A stretch of DNA of 64,000 nt from Takakia lepidozioides (GCA_030704615.1 CM060731.1:39804001-39868000), one strand, 5' to 3'; positions 19,881 to 30,347 are shown, counted from the stretch's first letter. Numbers and translations: made by a program. Notes: generated by a model from the letters alone, not told the origin.

Positions 19881-20600
19881 TGTCGCACACCTCACTTCAG
19901 TAAGCTCCACCTCAAGTCATAGTTACTCGCTTTGATGCGCGCGCCTGACTCCCAACCTGGCCGCCGGGCCAACTTGGAGCTTCGGCTGCTCACCGGGCAT
20001 AACGGTCCCCCTTTGTTCTCCCAAAGAACCCTCCACCGATTTGGACCCGCGGGGAATTCCTTTGGTAGTTGGCAGTCCGAAACAGCTCCCCACTCTTTGG
20101 TCGCTTTCCGGCTCGCTCGCTTACTCACTAGTTTTTGGTCACCAACGGGCTTGCACCGTTCTCGGGGTTACTACTCCCTATATATACTTCTGTAGCTGTC
20201 CGCGGGGGTTTCACAACCAGCCATGCCATTTTATGGCGAACCACCACGAAAACCCTCGACTCCCGGTGATGAGTTGCGGTGAGTCTTGGCCCACTCACCA
20301 CGGCCCCTATGGACCGTGATGAGTCCCAAGACTCCCCACGACTCCCACCACGAGGTCTCCGCCCCCATGGTGAGTCCTATGCCACCCCCACTAAGTCCCG
20401 CTAAGCTACCACCACCCCTTGTGGAGCCACCCCCACCGCAACCCGTGTGCGGGGCTCCACCTAGTGAGCGCCTCCGCTTCCTGAGTGCCTTGGGCACTCA
20501 AGGGTGCTTCACCCCCCATACCTATCGCTGCCTGCCCCCCACCACAGGGCAGCCCCTCATGTGTCCCGACCCCCTGCCCTCAAGGCAAAGGGCCGCGACA
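19881..20600 (-). repeat. 3' LTR of the 6.9-kb chromovirus (720 bp)
   Basis: Minus strand TGTCGCGGCCC to GTGTGCGACA; pairs with 26083-26799. A TATA-like AGTATATATAGGG in minus orientation at about 20172-20186 is the likely core promoter. Confidence 0.92.
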
Positions 20601-20619
20601 CACACCCTACCAACAGGGA

Positions 20620-21008
20620 GTCGATGTCCTCATCGACTTGTCCATTTTGTAGAAACGAATCCAAGTTGTGGCGTCCCACATCAAGGAGTTTGTTTCCATA
20701 CCATGGCGTCCCATGGCAAAGAACCAAACCCCACACTTGACTCTACTCTCCACTAGCTAGTTCGGCCGACTTCCTCCAAGTCCCGGCCAGGGTGGAGCCT
20801 CTCAAGCTCCTCCCAGTGCACTCTTCTTGGCCTTCTTCAAGGCCAAGGAACGATCCTCCCCGAGGATCGAATCGCCTTACTGCAACAACATTGCTTGCGA
20901 TCGCTCCTGATGCCGCTTTTGGCATCACTTTGCGCAAGGGTTCACCTCGAACCCCTGAACTAGGAAGATAACCTTGAACCAACCGTGCGCCCAATCACTA
21001 CAATTGGG
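20620..21008 (-). repeat. Array of short perfect hairpins in the element's 3' region
   Basis: Within 390 bp there are consecutive stem-loops with perfect arms: 20620-20637 (7 bp), 20667-20680 (5 bp), 20701-20716 (6 bp), 20794-20810 (5 bp), 20826-20847 (9 bp, CTTGGCCTT/AAGGCCAAG), 20851-20869 (8 bp, CGATCCTC/GAGGATCG), 20909-20926 (6 bp), 20938-20954 (6 bp) and 20990-21008 (6 bp). Loops are 3-7 bases; two adjacent ones share loop CGTC. They lie between the chromodomain and the 3' LTR. Confidence 0.7.
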
Positions 21009-21470
21009 TCCGTCTTGGAATGCTGGCCTGAGGTACGGGAACACGCGAAGCCGCACTACGACTTCGTCCCGAGGCTACACGATTATAGTACGTGAACGGA
21101 AGCACGTAGCTTTCGCGTTAGCCCGCACTACAAGGCAACCACCTCGGTAGCGCAGTTATAGTACGCGCACGCGCCAGGTGCGCACTAGCACGTGAACTCC
21201 CAAAGAAGGCGCATGTTTCCTTGCCCCTTGGATGGGAGTCACCCGATTTCGGCACTGCGCAAACACACGATTAACCCAATTTACCTCTCCCACTTTTGTA
21301 AGCTAGCATGCATTCTACACACTACTAGCCAACCATATGGATGCATCACCATTCCAAACAAAATAGGACGCACAACATTTGGAACCCATTTCCTTTATAA
21401 CAAATTTTTGTACAATACAAGTTTTTGCAATCGGATTCCTGAGCTAGCTAAGCCGGGCTAAGCATGCATT

Positions 21471-21508
21471 TCCTCCCCCCACGCTCCAAGGTTGATGTCC
21501 CCATCAAC
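21471..21508 (-). other. Hairpin and G-rich tract after the chromodomain
   Basis: On the minus strand GTTGATG-GGGA-CATCAAC (21508-21491) is followed by CTTGGAGCGTGGGGGGAGG. A hairpin of this form just before a polypurine tract is common at the 3' end of plant chromoviruses. Here it lies 870 bp short of the LTR, and a second such hairpin (20637-20620) is next to the LTR. Confidence 0.55.
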
Positions 21509-22027
21509 GCTTCTTCCGCTTTTGAGGTCGCCCTCGAAAACTGCAACCGCCTCGGATGCGTTTCCCATTTCTGAGGCACGCACCCAAGATGCCTCCACAT
21601 GATGATAGCCCTTCCATTTCACGAGATACTCCGTTTCTCGTTCTTGAACCTCCTCGACTTAAGTACTGCCTCCACCTCGTACTCAGGTTCATTTTCATGA
21701 TCCAACAGCACAGGTGGCGGACGCAACACTTGATGCCGATTCGGACGCGCTTCATCTGTAAGGCTTCAAAAGGGAGACGTGAAATACTGGATGCACCTTG
21801 CTGTTTGCCGGCAGCTCCAATTCATACACATCCTCATTCATAACCTTCAGGATGCGAAAGGGTCCCGCATACGGAGGTACGAACTTTGGACTCCGTAGTC
21901 GGAAATTCTTGATGTTCAACCAGACCTCCGTGCCTGCCTCAAACTTCACTTCCCTCCGCTTCCGATTCGCCTGCCTTTCATACCGTTTCCTAGCTTTGGC
22001 AATGTTGTACTTTGCGAGCTTCAACAA
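21504..22027 (-). pseudogene. Integrase C-terminus and chromodomain of the 6.9-kb chromovirus
   Basis: 22027-21752 encodes RKRYERQANRKRREVKFEAG and VYELELPANSKVHPVFHVSLL, the conserved gypsy integrase tail. After frame changes, the chromodomain follows: EPEYEVEAVLKSRRF near 21660, then in another frame YLVKWKGYHHVEASWV near 21610-21560. At least one base shift separates the chromodomain halves. Confidence 0.82.
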
Positions 22028-22052
22028 ACGCTCGCGTTCTTCAGTACCGCCG

Positions 22053-23404
22053 CTACTGCCGGTTCCTCAACGTCCTGGGCGGCCCAACTTGTCGGCACCA
22101 GAGGTGCTTTTCCATAGACCAATACAAAGGGGAAACTCCCGTTGCGGAGTGTTCTGTGTTATTATAACAGAACTCTGCCGCGTCTAAGTGTTCCACCCAG
22201 TCTGTTTGGTCTGCCGACACGTAATTCCGCAAGATCTGCTTCACTACGGAATTCACTCTTTCTGTTTGGCCGTCGGTCGTAGGTCGGAAGGCGGTGCTCA
22301 TCTTCAGCCTCGTCCCCATCTTCTTCCAAAGTGCCCTCCAAAATTTACTCGTAAACTTTGGATCGCGGTCCGAGACAATATCCTTTGGGACTCCATGATG
22401 CTTTAAGACGTGGGCGAAGTAAAGTCGCCCTGTTCCTGCGCCGTTGCCGTCTCCTTGGTGGGGATGAAATGCCCATTTTACTGAACCTATCCACCACCAC
22501 CATGATTGCATCGAAATCCTTTTGACAGCGGCATAGCAGTCATGAAATCCATCGAGACGCTTTCCCAAGTCCCTCTGGAATCGGCAAGGGTTGTAACAGC
22601 CCCGCTTGCTTTTTGTACTCGCTCCGGTTTTGTTGGCATGTGGTGCATGTCTTGACATACTCCTCTGCCTCCTCCCTCAGTTTGGGCCAGAAATACTCTT
22701 TCTTCAAGAGTGCCGCAGTGCGCTTGGCTCCGCCGTGGCCCGCAAGCGGGCTATCATGGCATTCTCTCAAGAGGCTATCTCTGATCCCTCCTTCGGCACA
22801 TAGAGACGCTTTTGCTTATACCGGAGCAGTCCATTTTGCAAGTGGAACTGCGATTTAAACCCCATCCTCAAGTCCTGCATCACGGACTTCGCCAGCTCAT
22901 CCTTCCGGCAAGCCTTCCGGATCTTCCTTTGGAGCGCCGTCTCGCCCTTGTACACCAACAAGAGCTGCTGCTTTCTACTTAAAGCATCGGCACCACGTTG
23001 TCTCGTCCCGGTTTGTACTGGATATCCACGTCGAACACTGCCAAAGTATCTTGCCACCTAAGTTGTTTTGGGGACAACTTGGGCTGCGTGGCAAAATACT
23101 TCACCGTGACATTGTTCGTGAACACCTTCACTGGGTTGGAACCAACATAGTGGCGCCAAAGCTCAAGGTGCACCACCGCCTTCATCTCTTTCTCGTGCGT
23201 CGGCCACCGTCGCTCCACTTCATTCAGTTTCTTACTTTCGTAAGCCACTGGACGTCCATCTTGCATCAGTACACCCCCAATCGCGAAGTCCGACGCATCT
23301 GTATGTATCTCGAACGGACGATCGAACTCCGGGATTTTCAAGACTGGAGCTTCCGCCATCCGCTGCTTCAATTCAGCAAAAGCTTGGCCACAAAAGTGTT
23401 CCAT
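22053..23404 (-). pseudogene. RNase H and integrase of the 6.9-kb chromovirus
   Basis: RNase H is at 23404-22979 (IHTDASDFAIGGVL, PTHEKEMKAVVHLELWRHYV, VFTNN in place of the usual TDH/TDN). The zinc module is at 22770-22650 (SPLAGHGGAKRT, CTTCQQNRS). The integrase core is at 22500-22200 (SDRDPKFTSKFW, TDGQTERVN, CYNNTEHSATG). The first catalytic Asp region is scrambled by shifts. Three or more frame changes occur in this stretch, so no functional integrase can be read directly. Confidence 0.85.
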
Positions 23405-23563
23405 ACCCAGACTTTGGATTTACACAGAAGGTCTGACAACAGCCCCGCGATCTTGGCGAAATTTCTCACATACTTCCGGTAATAGGAGGCGAGTCCTAGG
23501 AAGGATCGCACTCCCGGGACCGAAGTCGGAGGCTCCCAGTCCAAGATCGCCCTCACCTTTCTG

Positions 23564-24251
23564 TCATCCATTTTGATCCCATCCTGTGTAATCACATGCC
23601 CCAGGAACTCCACTTTTGTGACCCCGAATTCGCACTTTGAAGCTTTGGCATACAGCTTCCCTTTCCGCAATTTTTGGAACACCCTTTTTCAGGTGCTCCA
23701 GGTGCTCCTCCTTTGTTTTCGAGTACACCAAGATGTCGTCGATGTACACGATCACAAAGTCATCCAACCACTCCTGAAAAGGCTGTTCATCAGCGTGCTA
23801 AATGTCGCTGGTGCATTGGTGAGCCCAAAAGGCATCACCAAGAACTCATATGAACCATACCTTGTTCTGCACGCGGTCTTCTCCTCATCTCCTTCCCACC
23901 CGAATTTGATGATAGCCGGAGCGCAAGTCGATCCGGCTGAAATACTTCGCTCCTGCCAACCGATCGAAGAGGTCGTCGATCCTTGGCAAAGGGTACCGGT
24001 TTTTGATAGTCACCTTATTAGACCCTGTAATCGACACACATCCGCAGCGTCCCATCCTTTTTATCTGCAAATAGTACCGGGGCTCCGTAAGGTGACTTAC
24101 TCGGCCGGATGTACCCCTTTGACATTAGATCTTTGAGCTGAGTCTTCAGCTCGACCAACTCTCTGTGGCTCAACCGGTAGGGCGCCTTGGCAGGCGGTTC
24201 CGATCCCGGTATCACCTCAATCTTCTGGTCAACTCCTCTTCGCGGTGGCAA
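23564..24251 (-). pseudogene. Reverse transcriptase of the 6.9-kb chromovirus
   Basis: Fragments in three frames carry [72 protein letters not shown] and the catalytic [10 protein letters not shown] (about 23745). The order is correct but single-base shifts separate them, for example between 24018 and 24070 and near 23770. Confidence 0.87.
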
Positions 24252-25515
24252 AACCGCTTGGTAAATCCTCCGGCATCACATCCTGGTATTTCTCCAAAAT
24301 CCCCTTGATCCAATCTGGGCTCGGCTCCCTATCGCCTTCTCCCTTCACTTCTCTAATGTAGAGCAAAAACTGGGGCTCGTGTGCCTCCTCCACGGCCCAC
24401 TCCCTTGCTGACAGAAGGTTTATTCGCCCTCCCACGGGTTTGGGCATTTCCGACACTCGTAAGACCTCGCCACCATTCCCACATGGCAGCGTGACTACTC
24501 TCTTGCGGCCATCTATGACCGCTCCGGATTTGCTCAAAAAAATCATCCCCAAAATGAGATCCACTCCATCGATCTCGCAGATGGTGAAGTTCTCACGTCC
24601 CTCCCAACTCCCCAGTTGAAGAGGAACATCAAAAACCGCCAATTGCGGTTCTCCTTTGGCAGAACGCACCTCAATAGAGGCCCCCACGTCACTTGTCGGG
24701 AGTCCCAACTTTCGCGCCGCCGCCGGCGTCATGAAGGAGTGCGACGCTCCTGTGTCCACCAACAACGACACGTTAGTTCCGGATATTATCCCATCCATGA
24801 ACAATAACTGACTTCTTTTACGCAGGGCGCCAGTTTCCTGATACAACTCACAAGAATAGTTGCCTACCTTGCAAGTCCTCGCGACCACCGCTTCCACCAA
24901 GCGACTGATGGTATCTTCCGACAGCACCGTGGTTGCCCGAGTCATGTTCAATTGTCGAGGTTTCGTGCACTTCTTGGCCATGTGCCCGGGCTCCCCGCAA
25001 TTGAAACACACTCCATCAAAGGTCGCCTTCTGTCCGCCATAAGCCGCTCCACCCGCTTTTCCTTTCGAAGCACCGGGTGTCGCTTTGACGTGTGAAGGCC
25101 CTCCCCTCAATTTCCACGTGCCATTGTCGCCGCGTGGCCTATCCCACTTCTTTTCCGGTCGGAAGGAGTCACCTTCCCGCCGGGTCTTCTTGTGGTTCAG
25201 CTCCGTACGGCCTTGTCTCTCACCTTTAGGGACATCCGAGAAACATTCAGCCCTCTCAATTGCCTCGTTCAAAGTTTTGGGTGGCTTCTCCTCCAACTTC
25301 CGCCTGGCCCATGGGGCCAGTCCCGCCACAAAGTTGAAGACCATTTCTGGTTCTGCCATGTCCGCCACTTCGAGCAACAGCACATTGAAAGCCTGGACAT
25401 ACCCCCGAATGTCATCTGTTTGCTTCAAATTCCTCATCTTGTCCCGGGTAAGCCAGGACGCGTTGAGGGGCACAAACTGTCTCTTCATCAATTCCTTGAA
25501 CCCACTCCAGTTCAA
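24229..25515 (-). CDS. gag C-terminus, zinc knuckle and aspartic protease (open 428 codons)
   Basis: This is the longest intact piece of the 6.9-kb element. It starts in the gag capsid domain ([40 protein letters not shown]). The zinc knuckle [14 protein letters not shown] (C-x2-C-x4-H-x4-C) follows, then protease with [13 protein letters not shown] (D-T-G active site) and an ILGM flap-type motif. It ends just before RT. The upstream gag part is in other frames. Confidence 0.85.
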   Translation of the reverse strand: MNWSGFKELMKRQFVPLNASWLTRDKMRNLKQTDDIRGYVQAFNVLLLEVADMAEPEMVFNFVAGLAPWARRKLEEKPPKTLNEAIERAECFSDVPKGERQGRTELNHKKTRREGDSFRPEKKWDRPRGDNGTWKLRGGPSHVKATPGASKGKAGGAAYGGQKATFDGVCFNCGEPGHMAKKCTKPRQLNMTRATTVLSEDTISRLVEAVVARTCKVGNYSCELYQETGALRKRSQLLFMDGIISGTNVSLLVDTGASHSFMTPAAARKLGLPTSDVGASIEVRSAKGEPQLAVFDVPLQLGSWEGRENFTICEIDGVDLILGMIFLSKSGAVIDGRKRVVTLPCGNGGEVLRVSEMPKPVGGRINLLSAREWAVEEAHEPQFLLYIREVKGEGDREPSPDWIKGILEKYQDVMPEDLPSGFATAKRS

Positions 25516-26027
25516 GGTTTATGGGCTTGGACCTCGGTCGTGAAGCGTTTCTGCCACCATTGTTGAGCATAGCCCCTCAATTAGGTGGGAGCCACTTCCA
25601 CCCGATCCTCGTCACTCAACTTGGCCGCCCGGAAGTACTGCTCTAGCTCCAGGAGCCAGGTGTTGAGTGCCTTCCGATTTCGGGCGCCCTCGAAGGTGCC
25701 GGGTTCCTTAGGCTCACCTTAAACTTTGCCTTAGTGGAAGTGGCATTAGCCGCCTTCAACACGTCTTTCAACGTCCCGCCAAACTGCGCCAACAAACCCT
25801 TCCCAAAAGGCTGCCGGCATGGGAGGCATCTCTTGGTTTGTCGGAGCTCTCAAGGATTCCTTGGGCTCCGACTCCTCGGATTCCTCCCGCTCTTGAGCGG
25901 CCTCGTTTTCGGAAACAAGCATCGCTTCCTCAAACGGCCGCCTCGGTGACACGTCGCCCCCATCGGGCTCACCAGGATCATCATCTTTTGGGCCGTTCCG
26001 CTTTCGCTTCGGCTTGCCCGACCCCAT
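25516..26027 (-). pseudogene. gag N-terminus of the 6.9-kb chromovirus, frameshifted
   Basis: The ATG at 26027 lies 42 bp from the primer-binding site and starts MGSGKPKRKRNGPKDDDPGE, an acidic/basic gag leader that runs to 25746. The capsid part continues in other frames between 25745 and 25516 (WLLELEQYFRAAKLSDEDR-like text), so gag is broken. Confidence 0.75.
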
Positions 26028-26068
26028 GATGAGGCCAATCCCAAGGACGATTGCGTACTGAACTCTAA

Positions 26069-26080
26069 GCTCTGATACCA
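26069..26080 (-). other. Primer-binding site for initiator tRNA-Met
   Basis: On the minus strand TGGTATCAGAGC lies two bases after the 5' LTR. This is the exact 12-base complement of the plant initiator tRNA-Met 3' end, the most common plant retrotransposon primer. Confidence 0.92.
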
Positions 26081-26082
26081 AG

Positions 26083-26799
26083 TGTCGCACACCTCACTTC
26101 GGTAAGCTCCCCCTCAAGTCATAGTTACTTGCTTTGATGCGCGCGCCTGACTCCCAACCTGGCCGCCGGGCCAACTTGGAGCTTCGGCTGCTCACCGGGG
26201 CATAACGGTCCCCCTTTGTTCTCCCAAAGAACCCTTCCAACGATTTGGAACCAGCGGGAATTCCCTTTGGTAGTGGCAGTCCGGAACAGCTCCCCACTCT
26301 TGGTCGCTTTCCGGCTCGCTCGTTTACTCACTAGTTTTTGGTCACAACGGGCTTGCACTGTTCTCGGGGTTACTACTCCCTATATATACTTCTGTAGCTG
26401 TCCGCGGGGGTTTCAGAACCAGCCATGCCATTTTATGGCGAACCACCACGAAAACCCTCGACTCCGTGATGAGTTGCGTGAGTCTTGGCCCACTCACCAC
26501 GGCCCTATGGACCGTGATGAGTCCCAAGACTTCCCCACGACTCCCACCACGAGGTCTCCGCCCCCATGGTGAGTCCTATGCCACCCCACTAAGTCCCGCT
26601 AAGCTACCACCACCCCTTGTGGAGCCCCCCCACCGCAACCCGGTGTGCGGGGCTCCACCTAGTGAGCGCCTCCGCTTCCCTGAGTGCCTTGGGCACTCAA
26701 GGTGCTTCAGCCCCCATACCTATCGCTGCCGCTGCCCCCACCACGGGGCAGCCCCTCATGTGTCCCGACCCCCTGCCCTCAAGGCAAAGGGCCGCGACA
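26083..26799 (-). repeat. 5' LTR of the 6.9-kb chromovirus (717 bp)
   Basis: Pairs with 19881-20600. Most differences are one-base gains or losses in short runs (for example near 26200, 26238 and 26585). Confidence 0.92.
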
Positions 26800-26804
26800 A
26801 AAAG
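26800..26804. repeat. Target-site duplication AAAAG (right)
   Basis: Identical to 19876-19880. Confidence 0.9.
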
Positions 26805-28160
26805 ACTGACCGGAGAGGATACTGCGGGGGAAAATAAAAAGTCGAACAGACTTACTACAACATACTTCCGACACAACAGACTGACAAATTCACAAGTGCG
26901 ACAGACTAATATCCCAACATACGGACTTCCAGCAGACCGCCTCCAAACTGACTGACGAGCACGCGATAAAGGGAATATCCGGAGCACTGACGGGCCAGCG
27001 GACCCACTGCGAACAGACTCGCGGCACAACGGACCTCAAACATCCACGTGCATTTGCGGATGCAATTGTCTCAGCCTGGTTCGTCTCCTGGCAAATGCGA
27101 CAATGTACCGATTCTGCACGCTCCCGCCTAGAGATGGTCGTGGCTCAGACATCTGCATTCAGCAAGTGCGTGTGGATGTTTGAGGACCTTAGGACTGGAT
27201 GGTGTTCCGTGACGACTCGTATTGTTTTTTTTTGCTGCCATCCCTTATATAATACCATGTGGATACATCACAAAGCTGGGTTTCTTCAGATTCTCCACCC
27301 TTTTCACAACTTATGCACGACGGATGCAAGCCGCTATACTTGGTCACATAAATAGTTCCATCGTCCGATACAAAATCTGCAATACATGCCCCCATGTGCA
27401 TACGCTTCCGCCATTTTCGCGCCCATGTTACCCATGGGTTCTTTTAACGAACTAAACTTGTGAAGGCTCTCATGAGGCAGTACGAAGGGGTTAAATGTAT
27501 CATGACGGATCACAAGCAGAGGACGTTATCGAGGTCAGATGTCCACATTTTCCATATTTATGACATAGAACCACACCATAAAACGAAGGTTCCCGAAAGC
27601 ACAACAAGAAGGCAAAAATAGTGGAAGCATATGCACGATGGTGGCTGTAGTGCCAAGACAGTCCTCATGTTCAAGCACACGCTTCTCATCATCATGAACA
27701 TCGCGCGCGCAAAAGGAACAGTCGCGTGCATGGAAACGCCTACCGCAACATCAGACAACAAAGAGCCCGTAAAAAGAGAGAGGCCGGGATTTGGTGGCAA
27801 GATCATTGCCATTTTCCCAGCCCTAAAAATGGAGGGCTCGGATGGGTTATGGGAACGGACGGTGGAGATCCTGCGCCGTCAGCGGACTGGCCAGCAGGGG
27901 CCAACGGACGGCGGGCAGACTGGCGGACTGGCAGACTGGGAGGGCAGCGGACTCATGGGCGGGGGACTGGGCGGGTGGACTGGCCGCAGCGGAGGGGCGC
28001 GGGCGCTCGCTGGTAGGCCGCGGTTGCTGAAGCGGTGGGCGCGGCTGGGAGACCGCGCGAGCGGGCGGGCGGGGCGGGTGGGGGGGGGTGTGGGGAGCCG
28101 GCCGTCCGTGCGCGGGGCCCACCGGCCACCTCGCACGTGCCCATTGAAGATGCTATTATA
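26805..28160. other. CAGACTG-type sequence, a possible exon, and a GC-rich block
   Basis: 26810-27040 continues the CAGACTG-rich sequence split by the element. A minus-strand open stretch at 27425-27190 (YVTKYSGLHPSCISCEKGGE, CDVSTWYYIRDGS) reads like protein with a CxxC, but I recognise no family and no neighbours support it. 27840-28140 is strongly GC-rich with GGACTGGC-type words; open frames there on both strands are compositional. At about 28150 the sequence turns abruptly AT-rich. Confidence 0.35.
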
Positions 28161-28305
28161 ATATATTAATTAATCACGAGGGGCCCGGGGGTGATCACTG
28201 ATTAGTTGATAGTAAAAATAACTAATTAACTTGGCTGATTAGTAAGTAGTAAATAGTGGGTTTACGGTTGAGTAGTAAGTGTCCGCTGTGAGGGTACTGA
28301 CGGAA

Positions 28306-28353
28306 TATAAAAAGGTTGCAGTAACGGCAATCATCATTATTTTCAAACCCTAA
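28306..28353 (+). promoter_or_regulatory. Distal core promoter candidate with telo-box
   Basis: TATAAAAA at 28306-28313 is followed 31 bp later by AAACCCTAA (28345-28353), the plant telo-box, usually found near transcription starts. It may drive a transcript with a long 5' leader into the gene at 29100, or belong to another unit. Confidence 0.4.
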
Positions 28354-28978
28354 CCGTGCTTGGGTTTGGCGGCCGGGCTGCTACTAAGTAACTGGAGATG
28401 GATAGATGATTCGCTGTTAGTCTCTGAACGACGATTGCATAGATGATAAAATGGGTGGAGATCAGTTATATTTGGATTTTTAGGCTTCAAGTAAACCATT
28501 CATTCATTGAACTAGGCATCCAATATTTAGGGCTCTGTTTTCTTTTTCCTTTTCTTTTTTCTGTTTCTATTTTCTCTTTAGGTGATTTCGATTTTGAGAC
28601 ATCCGAGCTTCTTTTTTGTTTTTCTGGAAAACTTGACAACCATTTCGAGTACGAATGAGTGAGTTAGTCTGAACCACTAATTGAATTGAATCTTATGTAG
28701 CCTAAGCTTGTTTATAATTGATCTGTGACCTATTTTCAATTTCTTCAACATCAAGTTTGACTAATGACGACGGGATAGATAATAATTAGGCTTTCTTGCA
28801 ACCCAATATTCACTCAATTTGTGGACACTTTTCTTTTTCTTTTTTTAAGAAAAGAAAAATTTGTGGATTTTTTTCTTTTTTCTTTTTTTAAGGAAAAAAA
28901 AATCTGTGGACACTACTATAGTGCACAACAGCACCTATGTTTATTAGTATGCTGTTTAAGGCCTTGGCCTTCAGTCAC
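28354..28978. other. AT-rich upstream region of the repetitive-protein gene
   Basis: No gene is seen. 28830-28910 has two copies of a T-run/A-run inverted motif (TTTCTTTTTTTAAG then AAAAGAAAAA or GAAAAAAAAA), able to form hairpins. Confidence 0.4.
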
Positions 28979-28986
28979 TATATAAA
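28979..28986 (+). promoter_or_regulatory. TATA box of the repetitive-protein gene
   Basis: TATATAAA lies 121 bp before the ATG at 29100, a normal plant spacing with a leader of about 90 bp. Confidence 0.6.
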
Positions 28987-29099
28987 CTAAGTCTTTGGAG
29001 CGGCTTACCAACAATTTGTGTGTGCGTCTCTGTGATCTTGCTATAAATTTGGGAAGGGAGGAAGAGGTTTAGGTCTAGCTAAAGGATTGATTGCTTGCA

Positions 29100-30347
29100 A
29101 TGAAAACTGTGCAACGAATTCCTATGAGGCCTTCCCTCTTGTTTCTGTTTTTCTTAGTAGGGAGTGTGCAAGCTGCAGGAGAAGCTGTGGCATGGGCAAG
29201 TGGGTATGGTAATCTGAAGTACTTTGACGCTAAACACCCATTCTTGTACCATCCTCCTTCATTTGGAAGTTTTGGACATTTCGGAGGTTATCCCGGTTTG
29301 TTTCCCGGCGGCAGCAGTCCAGGATTTCCCAGTGGCGGCTTTCCATCATATCCCAATGGTGGCTTTCCATCATATCCCAGTGGTGGCCTTCCATCGTATC
29401 CTAGTGGCGGCTTTCCAGGATATCCCAGTGGTGGCTTCCCTTCATATCCCAGTGGTGGCGTTCTAGGATTTCCCGGTGTGCCTCTTGCAGAAGCTGTGGC
29501 ATCAGCAAGTGGGTATGGTAATCTGAAGTATTTCGATGCTAAACACCCATTCTTGTACCATCCTCCTCCGTTTGGAAGTTTTGGACATTTCGGAGGTTAT
29601 ACCGGTTTGTTTCCTGGTGGAAGCGGTCCAGGATTTCCCAGTGGTGGCTTTCCATCATATCCCAGTGGCGGCTTTCCATCGTATCCCAGTGGCGGCTTTC
29701 CATCGTATCCCAGTGGCGGCTTTCCGTCATATCCCAGTGGCGGCGTTCTAGGATTTCCCGGTGTGCCTCTTGCAGAAGCTGTGGCATCGGCAAGTGGGTA
29801 TGGTAATCTGAAGTACTTTGACGCTAAACACCCATTCTTGTACCATCCTCCTCCGTTTGGAAGTTTTGGACATTTCGGAGGTTATCCCGGTTTGTTTCCC
29901 GGCGGCAGCGGTCCAGGATTTCCCAGTGGTGGCTTTCCATCATATCCCAGTGGCAGCTTTCCATCATATCCCAGTGGCGGCTTTCCGTCATATCCCAGTG
30001 GTGGCTTTCCGTCATATCCCAGTGGTGGCTTTCCGTCATATCCCAGTGGTAGCGTTCTAGGATTTCCCGGTGTGTCTCTTGCAGAAACTGTGGCATCGGC
30101 AAGTGGGTATGGTAATCTGAAGTACTTCGACGCCAAACATCCATTCCTGTACCATCCTCCTCCGTTTGGAAGTTTTGGACATTTCGGAGGTTATCCCGGT
30201 TTGTTTCCCAGCGGCAGCAGTCCAGGATTTCCCAGTGGCGGCTTTCCATCATATCCCAGTGGCGGCTTTCCATCATATCCCAGTGGTGGCTTTCCAGGAT
30301 ATCCTAGTGGCGGCATTCTAGGATTTCCTAGTGTGCCTCCTCCATAA
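29100..30347 (+). CDS. Secreted Gly/Pro/Ser/Tyr-rich protein of four tandem modules
   Basis: A single exon of 415 residues; the ATG at 29100 is the first methionine codon that gives a clean signal peptide (MKTVQRIPMRPSLLFLFFLV, then GSVQA). The mature protein is four modules of about 95-103 residues, starting at nucleotides 29181, 29490, 29775 and 30084. Each has a conserved head (EAVASASGYGNLKYFDAKHP, then FLYHPPPFGSFGHFGGYPGL) and a tail of 3-5 octapeptides GGFPSYPS, ending VLGFPGVPLAE. There are no cysteines in the modules and no membrane span. This suggests an extracellular structural or cell-wall protein; Tyr could allow cross-linking. I know no named family with the GNLKYFDAKHP head. 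Module spacing of 309, 285 and 309 bp shows gain and loss of 24-bp units. Confidence 0.85.
   Translation: MKTVQRIPMRPSLLFLFFLVGSVQAAGEAVAWASGYGNLKYFDAKHPFLYHPPSFGSFGHFGGYPGLFPGGSSPGFPSGGFPSYPNGGFPSYPSGGLPSYPSGGFPGYPSGGFPSYPSGGVLGFPGVPLAEAVASASGYGNLKYFDAKHPFLYHPPPFGSFGHFGGYTGLFPGGSGPGFPSGGFPSYPSGGFPSYPSGGFPSYPSGGFPSYPSGGVLGFPGVPLAEAVASASGYGNLKYFDAKHPFLYHPPPFGSFGHFGGYPGLFPGGSGPGFPSGGFPSYPSGSFPSYPSGGFPSYPSGGFPSYPSGGFPSYPSGSVLGFPGVSLAETVASASGYGNLKYFDAKHPFLYHPPPFGSFGHFGGYPGLFPSGSSPGFPSGGFPSYPSGGFPSYPSGGFPGYPSGGILGFPSVPPP
29181..30344 (+). repeat. Nested tandem repeats: ~285-309-bp modules with 24-bp subunits
   Basis: Four long modules, each with a block of 24-bp units (AGTGGTGGCTTTCCATCATA plus TCCC). 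Both periods are multiples of three and so preserve the frame. Long antisense ORFs across this block are a by-product of the periodicity. Confidence 0.9.

Larger units (their letters stand above)
19881..26799 (-). mobile_element. Chromovirus (Ty3/gypsy) retrotransposon, 6.9 kb, complete but decayed
   Basis: Both LTRs (19881-20600 and 26083-26799), a 5-bp target duplication AAAAG and an initiator tRNA-Met primer site define the ends exactly. On the minus strand the order is gag with a zinc knuckle, protease, RT, RNase H, integrase and chromodomain. All modules are present, but many single-base frameshifts break them. The LTR differences are also mostly single-base indels in short homopolymers, so part of the damage may be sequence error. 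Confidence 0.93.

Noticed and set aside
29539-30276. Long antisense and alternate-frame ORFs across the repetitive gene
   Set aside because: They result from tandem units whose length is a multiple of three; the plus-strand frame has the signal peptide, TATA box and a full module structure.
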